The translations under genes were made by a program, and so were the position numbers. Under the pieces are notes generated by a model. The model had not been told where the DNA came from. It made no database searches and saw nothing but the letters and a program-made list of their open reading frames with translations. A DNA stretch of 9,258 bases from contig DBWJ01000053.1 of the NCBI GenBank assembly GCA_002308955.1, positions 1 through 9,258 of the forward strand. The letters run 5' to 3'. The DNA comes from Lachnoclostridium sp. UBA1241 (GTDB lineage: Bacteria > Bacillota > Clostridia > Lachnospirales > Lachnospiraceae). How positions within the stretch are numbered: position 1 is the first letter of the stretch; each line of letters starts with the position of its first letter. This document shows positions 1-5,800 of this stretch, piece by piece.

Positions 1-414
1 GCTGACGTATTCATCGGCGTATCCGCTCCGGGTTGCGTAACTCCCGAGATGGTTAAGAGCATGGCCAAGGATCCGATTCTCTTCCCGATGGCAAACCCGA
101 CTCCCGAGATTATGCCTGACGAAGCTAAGGCAGCAGGCGCTGCAGTAGTCGGAACCGGCCGCAGCGATTTCCCGAACCAGATTAATAACGTACTTGCATT
201 CCCGGGCATCTTCCGCGGCGCTCTCGATGTTCGCGCCAAGGACATCAACGACGAGATGAAGATTGCAGCAGCCAAGGCTATTGCAGGCTTCGTTACCGAC
301 GACAAGCTTTCTGCTGACTACATCATCCCGAGCGCACTTGACAAGACCGTTGCACAGGCTGTTGCAAAGGCAGTTGCCAAGGCTGCCCGCGACACCGGCG
401 TAGCCCGTCTGTAA
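1..414 (+). CDS. NAD(P)-dependent malic enzyme, C-terminal part (5' end outside window)
   Basis: The reading frame is open from base 1 and ends at TAA 412-414, so about 137 C-terminal residues are present and the gene begins upstream. Two blocks identify it: PMANPTPEI (about residues 29-37 of the fragment) and GRSDFPNQINNVLAFPGIFRG (nt about 160-220), both characteristic of the NAD-binding half of malic enzymes. By family knowledge the enzyme oxidatively decarboxylates malate to pyruvate and CO2 in the cytoplasm, reducing NAD(P). The short bacterial form is usually about 390-480 residues, so roughly one third is visible. The tail is alanine- and lysine-rich and ends at ...GVARL, consistent with an intact C terminus. 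Cofactor preference cannot be judged from this part. A hairpin follows 17 bases after the stop. Confidence 0.93.
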   Translation, partial: ADVFIGVSAPGCVTPEMVKSMAKDPILFPMANPTPEIMPDEAKAAGAAVVGTGRSDFPNQINNVLAFPGIFRGALDVRAKDINDEMKIAAAKAIAGFVTDDKLSADYIIPSALDKTVAQAVAKAVAKAARDTGVARL

Positions 415-430
415 GAAACTGTTTTATCCG

Positions 431-465
431 CGGGAGTGCCGAGCTTCGGCGCTCCCGTGTCATTT
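431..465 (+). terminator. Rho-independent terminator of the malic enzyme gene
   Basis: A near-perfect hairpin: the arm at 431-442 pairs with 446-457 over 12 bp (one G-U wobble) around a three-base loop. C429-G459 and a G-U pair can extend it. The following bases (TGTCATTTGT) are only moderately T-rich, so termination may be partial. No convincing promoter lies between this hairpin and the next start at 486, so the lipoprotein gene may depend on read-through or on a promoter inside the malic enzyme gene. A perfect 8-bp palindrome TTGTACAA (464-471) sits just before the next ribosome binding site. Confidence 0.75.
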
Positions 466-485
466 GTACAATAAGGAGAACACGA

Positions 486-1619
486 ATGAAAAAGAAGATT
501 AGTTTGGCAATTGTCGCCGTGTTGATGGTGCTTTCGCTTGCGGCATGCGGTGATAAGAAGGGTAACGGTTTCGCGGAAGCGACTCCCACACCCGCCGGCA
601 CCGGTACCGTTAAGAGCGGCAAAGACCTGTACCACGTATGCGGCGGAGAAGTCATTCTGGCGTCCTATGACCAGCTGACCAAGATCGGTGACGAACCTTC
701 CGGAATCACCGACGAGGAGCTCGAGGAGGAATTTCAGAAACAGATTGCTTCGGCGCTTGCGGACTATCCGAATTACATTCGTGATGAAAGCCGTGACGGC
801 ACCGTTATTGCAGAAGGTGATACCGTTAACATCGACTATGTAGGACGTCTGGACGGTGTGGCATTTGACGGCGGAAGCGATACCGAGTTTGACCTCACGA
901 TCGGTTCCAAGACCTTCATCGAAGATTTCGAGAACGGCCTGATTGGTAAGACGGTCGGAACGACGGTTGACGTGGACACGAAGTTCCCCGATGATTATGA
1001 TAATGCGGACCTTGCCGGCAAGACGACTACCTTCACCATTACCATCAACTACATCGGCCAGAAGAAGGACGAGGCGGATGACGATTACATCCGTCGCCTT
1101 TCGAAGGGCACATACGAGAGTATGGATGCATACCGTGTAGCTCTGAAGGCAATGATGGAAGAAGAGCAGCAGTCGAATTACGAAAGTAATGTTTACGACA
1201 CCGTAATCGGCGAGATGGTTAAGCTTTCCGAGTTTCCGAAGATTCTTGACGAGGACGTTGCTTTCTACGAAGAGGACATGATCGGTTATTACACGACCTA
1301 CGCTTCCTACTACAGCATGAGCGTAGAGGAGTTCGTGACGGCGGTCGGTTACGAGACCTATGACGCATTCCTTTCCGAGTGCCATGACAACGCCGTTACT
1401 TACGTGAAGGAGTACATGGTGCTTCAGGAAGTTGCCAAGAAGGAGAACATCACCGTCAGCGAGGAGAAGTTCAACGAGCTTCTTGAAGGCTACATGGAGA
1501 GCGCTCAGAAGACTGACAAGGATGCGTTCATCGAGGAGTACTCCCGTGAGTACCTCGAGTACTGCATGAAGAACGATCTTGCCCTTGACTTCCTTGTGGA
1601 GAAGGCAAAGGCAAACTAA
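486..1619 (+). CDS. Lipoprotein with trigger-factor-like FKBP-type peptidyl-prolyl cis-trans isomerase domain
   Basis: A 377-residue protein. The start is set by AAGGAG at 473-478, seven bases before ATG 486, and by an immediate signal peptide: MKKK, a hydrophobic core (residues 5-17) and the lipobox LAAC with the lipidated cysteine at residue 21. A Gly/Thr/Pro linker follows (about 22-46). Residues about 70-100 form an acidic helical segment. Residues about 111-195 are an FKBP domain of trigger-factor type (GDTVNIDYVGRLDG, then AFDGG, FIEDFENGLIGKTVGT and FTITINYI). The last 180 residues look helical and resemble the trigger factor C-terminal chaperone region. Inferred role: a membrane-anchored foldase outside the cytoplasm that isomerises X-Pro bonds in secreted proteins, analogous to PrsA though of a different isomerase family. 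It lacks the ribosome-binding signature of cytoplasmic trigger factor. Substrates are unknown. The domain call is strong; the chaperone role is inferred. Confidence 0.86.
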   Translation: MKKKISLAIVAVLMVLSLAACGDKKGNGFAEATPTPAGTGTVKSGKDLYHVCGGEVILASYDQLTKIGDEPSGITDEELEEEFQKQIASALADYPNYIRDESRDGTVIAEGDTVNIDYVGRLDGVAFDGGSDTEFDLTIGSKTFIEDFENGLIGKTVGTTVDVDTKFPDDYDNADLAGKTTTFTITINYIGQKKDEADDDYIRRLSKGTYESMDAYRVALKAMMEEEQQSNYESNVYDTVIGEMVKLSEFPKILDEDVAFYEEDMIGYYTTYASYYSMSVEEFVTAVGYETYDAFLSECHDNAVTYVKEYMVLQEVAKKENITVSEEKFNELLEGYMESAQKTDKDAFIEEYSREYLEYCMKNDLALDFLVEKAKAN

Positions 1620-1643
1620 AAAGAGGCTTTGATTATTTGATTG

Positions 1644-1690
1644 TACCGCCCGGAGACTTTGAAACGGTCCGCGGGCGGTATTATTTTGTT
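1644..1690 (+). terminator. Rho-independent terminator after the FKBP lipoprotein gene
   Basis: TACCGCCCG at 1644-1652 pairs perfectly with CGGGCGGTA at 1672-1680 (9 bp). The 19-base interior can pair further (GAC with GTC). A T-rich tract, TTATTTTGTT, follows at 1681-1690. The hairpin begins about 25 bases after the lipoprotein stop codon and separates that gene from the AT-rich cassette downstream. Confidence 0.85.
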
Positions 1691-1715
1691 AACATAGAGG
1701 AACGAAAAATAGACA

Positions 1716-1743
1716 TTGCTTTTTTGCACATATGGTGTATAAT
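1716..1743 (+). promoter_or_regulatory. Probable sigma-A promoter of the Abi_2 cassette
   Basis: A perfect -10 box TATAAT lies at 1738-1743. The best -35 candidate is the weak TTGCTT at 1716-1721, 16 bases upstream. TAGACA at 1710-1715 matches the -35 consensus better but is too far away (22 bases). Transcription would begin near 1750, just ahead of the GC-rich hairpin leader. The weak -35 suggests modest or activator-dependent expression (inference). Confidence 0.6.
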
Positions 1744-1749
1744 ATTATT

Positions 1750-1812
1750 AACAGGAGCCCCCGCACCTCTCGTTGAAGTGTAAAATGGGGGCACAATTAT
1801 TCTTGAAAGGAG
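1750..1812 (+). ncRNA. Candidate structured leader RNA upstream of the Abi_2 gene
   Basis: From the predicted start near 1750 to the SD at 1806-1812 runs a short leader with a clear helix: GCCCCC at 1757-1762 pairs with GGGGGC at 1787-1792. Inside it CAC (1764-1766) can pair with GTG (1778-1780). The GC-rich helix stands out against the AT-rich gene it precedes. Established background: Abi_2/AbiF-type HEPN proteins have been linked to small adjacent RNAs that act as antitoxins and are thought related to Cas13 ancestry. That this leader is such an RNA is inference from position and structure only. Alternatives are a simple 5' UTR controlling translation, or coding sequence if translation starts at 1773 or 1785. 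Confidence 0.4.
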
Positions 1813-2678
1813 TTGCATGTGTACTGAAAAAACCAAAAACAATTGCTCAACAAATTGAGATTCTTAAAGCAAAGAATATCAGTATTCAAGACGAAGACAG
1901 AACAAAAGACTTTCTAAATCGCGTAAATTATTACCGCTTCTCAGGTTATTTTCTTCCTTTTCAGACCAATGGTCATGGAACACTATCCCCCGATATCACA
2001 TTTGAAAAACTTCTGGCAATTTATGAATTTGATGAGCATATGAGAACTCTTGTCATGGGTATTATTGATGAGATTGAAATATTCTTACGAATGCAGTTAT
2101 CGCATTACCATGCGATGAAATATGGTGAAGAAGGATATATGGATGTCAAATACTATAACGGCAGACATAATCACAAGAGGTTCATCAATCATATCAATTC
2201 CTGCATAAGAGAAAACGCAGGTACAAAAGTTGTTCAACATCATATGGAAAAATACGGTGGGCATTTCCCAATTTGGGTAATCGTGGAATTCTTTTCTATG
2301 GGAATGTTGTCATTCTTTTATTCTGATATGCTGAATTCGGATAAGAGCAACATTTCAAAGGCTTTATATGGCGTAAATTATCAAACTATGGAGAGCTGGA
2401 TGAAATGTCTTACGATATTGAGAAACAAATGTGCGCATCATGCCAGATTGTATTATCAAAACTTCGCTTTGATGCCGAGGATACCAAAGGCAATAAAGCA
2501 TAAGCCCACACGAAAAATCTTTACGCAACTGTATATGCTGAAACTTATGTATCCGAGAGATAACTGGGATTCGGCTTTTGTTAAACCTTTTGCCAAATTG
2601 GTAAAAGTTTATTCCCCATATATTTCAAAGGAGCATCTTGGACTTCCGAGAACATGGAAAGCACAAATGAAAAAGTAA
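1785..2678 (+). CDS. Abi_2/AbiF-family abortive infection protein (HEPN-like)
   Basis: The frame is open from TTG 1773 to TAA 2676-2678; 1785 is its first in-frame ATG. Residues below are counted from 1773. Family marks are KKPKTIAQQIEIL near the N terminus, NYYRFSGY (52-59), FDEHMRTLVMGIIDEIE, and LRNKCAHHARLYY, where R217 and H222 form the RxxxxH motif typical of HEPN RNases. A second arrangement, R106 with H111/H113 (RMQLSHYH), lies in the central helix. Family members mediate phage-induced abortive infection or act as RNA-cleaving toxins in the cytoplasm; this is known for the family and inferred here. The gene is clearly AT-richer than its neighbours (19 of 60 G+C at 2041-2100 against 31 of 60 at 1021-1080), suggesting horizontal acquisition. 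The start is uncertain. The best SD (AAAGGAG 1806-1812) precedes an ATG at 1817 that is one base out of frame; in-frame alternatives are TTG 1773, ATG 1785, TTG 1803 and the non-standard CTG 1824. No terminator follows directly. Confidence 0.87.
   Translation: MGAQLFLKGVACVLKKPKTIAQQIEILKAKNISIQDEDRTKDFLNRVNYYRFSGYFLPFQTNGHGTLSPDITFEKLLAIYEFDEHMRTLVMGIIDEIEIFLRMQLSHYHAMKYGEEGYMDVKYYNGRHNHKRFINHINSCIRENAGTKVVQHHMEKYGGHFPIWVIVEFFSMGMLSFFYSDMLNSDKSNISKALYGVNYQTMESWMKCLTILRNKCAHHARLYYQNFALMPRIPKAIKHKPTRKIFTQLYMLKLMYPRDNWDSAFVKPFAKLVKVYSPYISKEHLGLPRTWKAQMKK
1806..1819 (+). promoter_or_regulatory. Ribosome binding site and out-of-frame ATG at the Abi_2 start
   Basis: AAAGGAG (1806-1812) is the only strong Shine-Dalgarno near the Abi_2 gene, and ATG follows at 1817-1819 after four bases. 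Read from this ATG, the sequence gives M-C-T-E-K-T... and stops at TGA 1856-1858 after 13 codons. Dropping one A from the A6 run at 1827-1832 would give MCTEKPKTIAQQIEIL and enter the Abi_2 frame exactly where family homology begins. This points to a disrupted or slippage-dependent start, or to a sequencing indel. Confidence 0.6.
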
Positions 2679-2710
2679 ACAAAAAGTGAGGAAAAAAAGC
2701 AATTAACCAC

Positions 2711-2739
2711 TTAACATTTTGAATACTCTGTGATATATT
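2711..2739 (+). promoter_or_regulatory. Strong-looking sigma-A promoter upstream of the adhesin gene
   Basis: TTAACA at 2711-2716 (5 of 6 to TTGACA), an exact 17-base spacer, then TATATT at 2734-2739 (5 of 6 to TATAAT). Transcription is expected to begin near 2746. This leaves a leader of about 125 bases before the surface-protein ATG at 2871, containing a terminator-like hairpin at 2766-2785. Confidence 0.7.
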
Positions 2740-2765
2740 TTAGTATGTTGCGCGTATTAGGAGAG

Positions 2766-2790
2766 GCCGCTGCATTGTCAGCGGCGTTTT
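2766..2790 (+). terminator. Terminator-like hairpin between the Abi_2 and adhesin genes
   Basis: GCCGCTG at 2766-2772 pairs perfectly with CAGCGGC at 2779-2785 around a six-base loop, followed by GTTTTCGCGTTT. It lies about 20 bases after the predicted start of the 2711-2739 promoter. It could end a very short RNA, attenuate the adhesin mRNA, or simply terminate the Abi_2 transcript, which has no other terminator. The T-run is short, so it is probably leaky. Confidence 0.5.
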
Positions 2791-2870
2791 CGCGTTTCAA
2801 ATGATACAGACTCCCGCCTTACAGGGATGGAAGCGGGAAAAATATATATGCGAAGGGAAATCTTTTATTT

Positions 2871-5800
2871 ATGCGAGGGAAAGCAAAAAGAATTGTTAGT
2901 ATATTCCTGGCTCTTATGATGATTCTTACAGGAATACCGGGGCGGCAGGCTGCCGTTAAGAAGGCGACTGCTGCGGGAGTGACGTATGAGAAGGGTTCGG
3001 ACCTGGGTGACCTTTTGGGGCTCATGCAGGAATTCGGTATCTTTGCATTTACCGAGGTGCGGGATATCTCACACGTTCACTCTAATATGATAACGGGTAA
3101 CCTGCTTGCGAATCCGGACGGGCAGGAACAATATGCGAGCGGTGAATTTACTATCAAAGACGGTAACGGCAGAACCGCGAGCAGCAGCTTTGTAAACTAC
3201 ATTGGGAAGTTTTCCGAGTTACAGAGTAAGCATACTAATATGATGGTCGGTTATACCGGTGACCGTCTGGTTGTGGGTTCGGAAAATTCAATTGAAAACT
3301 ATGATACAGGCAAGTTCAGAGTAAACGGATGCACGATTCAAAACAGTTCAATCGTGGAAAAGGAAACAAACTCCGAAAAGTTTATCAATCTCTCTAATCT
3401 GCAGAGAAGTTTCGGCTATTATAGCGGACAACTTGCTGCAATGCCGGAAACCGGCGCTGTAGCAGATCTTGCCAAGACGAATGGTAGAACTATTACGACG
3501 AACCTTTCAAGCGGTGTTGCGGTAATCAATATTAAAGCAAGCGCGATGAACGGTTCGAATAACCAGATTAACATTCATACTTCAGGCGCAGTGTTGGTTA
3601 TTAACGTAGATATGGAAGGCGCGACTTCATACACTTTTCCTGCTGCTATCGGTACCGTTATTAATGGTTCTGCTGTAGAACGAGGTGAGGAAAACTTCCG
3701 TCATCCCGAAAACAACCGCGTAATCTGGAATTTTATCGACTCCACAAAACCGGACGGACGGTTCAGAGGTGAGATTACAATTAATGCGCTTACAGCGGGA
3801 ACTATATTGGCTCCGTATGGAAAAGTCACATCTAAAGAAAATGGTATAGAGGGTGTTTTAGTTGCCGATAAGGTAGAGATTCGCGGCGAGTTTCACCGGA
3901 TCAACCCCTATAGCGGCTTCCCGCAGCCAAAACCGATTTCAAATGCGGACTTCGGTCTGATTAAGACGTACGCCGGCGCTGACCTGACGGCGCTGACGGA
4001 TGCGGAGAGAAAGGAACTCCTTGATAACACAAAGTTCACGCTGTATAAGCAGAACGGAACAACTGTGGTTGCCGGCCCGAAGGCACTCAGCTGGAACGTA
4101 GACAAGGCATGTGCGGAAGTTCTCTTTCAGGCAGTGAATTGCGGAACTTCCTCCGATACTTATTATTTTAAACTGAAAGAAACACAGGCTCCGAACGGTT
4201 ATACAATGAGCGATATCACCGTGGACTGCAAGGTGGTAAGAGATGCAAAAACAGGCTTGTTGAAAGCGTTCTACAAACGTAGTACAGAAGACGCCTCTGC
4301 CTATAGCGAAGCTTTTCCGTCTTTCGAAAACACGAAGAAACAGGCAATCCATCCGGAGGTGGAAATCGATTCCTGGAAATACGGTGAGACATCTTCCGAG
4401 CCTTCCATTAAGGCCGGCGGTAACCCCGGAAATGCCGAAGTGACCTACACCTATTATAAAAAGAACTCCGACAATACTTATACGGAGTTGAGCGGAAAAC
4501 CCCAAAATGCCGGAGGCTATAAGGTTGTGGCAAATGTTGCGGAAACCGCGCAGTATGAAAGCGGAACCGCTTCAAAAGAATTCCATATTGATATGGCAGA
4601 TAACACGTTGACTGCCACGTCTTCCCAGGTTTCCGTGCAAAGAAGCGAGGAATATCATGACCCGAATACAATCGATCTGAGTAAGGTGATATCGGGCGGA
4701 AATGGTGACATAACTTATACGATTGAAGGCAATGATTACGGATGTTCGGTTGACTCGAGCGGAGTATTCTCAAGCGGAAATGAAGCCAATAAGACAGTGA
4801 CAGTTAAAATTACTGCCGGGGGAGATGAGAATCATAATCCGAAGACGGTTTCCGTTACGGTAAATGTTACAACAAAGAAAGTCAACTCACCTTCTGTATC
4901 CATGGAAGACTGGACTTACGGTGAAACCGTGCCTACGCCGGTTGTAACGAATAATCAGTCCACTCACAAGCCGACGTATGAGTACGTCAATACGGATACG
5001 AACGAGAATCTCGGAGAAAAACCGGAGTTGCCCGGCAACTATAAAGTTATCATTACGGTAAAGGGTGACAAGAACTACGAGCAGGCTTCCGCTTCCGATA
5101 CGTTCACCATCCATAAAGCCACTCCGACGGTTACCGTATCGCAGGAGGGCTGGACTTACGGCGAGACGGCAACGCAGCCGGTACACACCGAAACCGGTGT
5201 TAAGAAACAAGACAATATCACTGTTGAATCTATACAATATAAGGAAAAAGGCGATTCGGACAGTTCCTATACTTCGACCGTTCCGACGGATGCGGGAACT
5301 TACATTGTTCGCGTAACGACGAAAGAAGATGCGAAGTATTTCAGTACTTCCAAAACCGCGGAGTTTACGATTGCCAAGGCGTCCGATCCCGGTGAGGTTA
5401 CGAAGACCGCCGATGTAATGCGTGATAATTCCATCGATCTTTCAACCCTTGTAAGCGGTGCAAAGGGCGAGGTATCCTTTGCAATCACGTCCGATAACAC
5501 AGGTTCTTCCGTATCTGGGACGACGCTGAATGCCGGAAACAAGGCCGGAACGGTAATCGTTACTGTAACGATTACGGATTCGGATAACCATGTGGGTCGC
5601 ACAGAGCAGATTACGATTACGGTCGGCGACAAGAAGACAATTGTTAACCCTGAGGTGACAATTACCGGTTGGACGTACGGGGAATATAATTCCTCAACTA
5701 ACGCACCCCATATCACCGATACCAGTAACCCCGGCGGTGCAACGGATATCACCTACCGCTATAAGAAAGCCGGAGAGGGTGACGAGGCGTACACGACGAA

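Noticed and set aside
318..1385. 355-codon open frame on the - strand, antisense to the FKBP lipoprotein gene
   Set aside because: The + strand frame has a perfect SD, signal peptide, lipobox and FKBP domain. The antisense translation shows no recognisable domain and crosses the terminator and the malic enzyme end; it is a codon-bias shadow.
2684..2712. AAGTG/CACTT inverted repeat right after the Abi_2 stop as a terminator
   Set aside because: A five-pair AT-containing stem with a 19-base loop is too weak, and it overlaps the -35 box of the next promoter.
2775..2804. Possible 9-codon leader peptide starting at TTG 2775 after AGGAG 2759-2763
   Set aside because: The start is rare, spacing is long (11 bases), it lies within the hairpin, and nothing in its sequence suggests a regulatory peptide.
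2812..2838. Inverted repeat TCCCGC/GCGGGA in the adhesin leader
   Set aside because: Only six base pairs with a 15-base loop and no T-tract; could be chance in a GC-containing leader.
3939..5752. Several - strand open frames of 116-188 codons inside the adhesin gene
   Set aside because: They are shadows of a continuous 1677-codon frame with clear domain structure, and none has a convincing start context or family motif.
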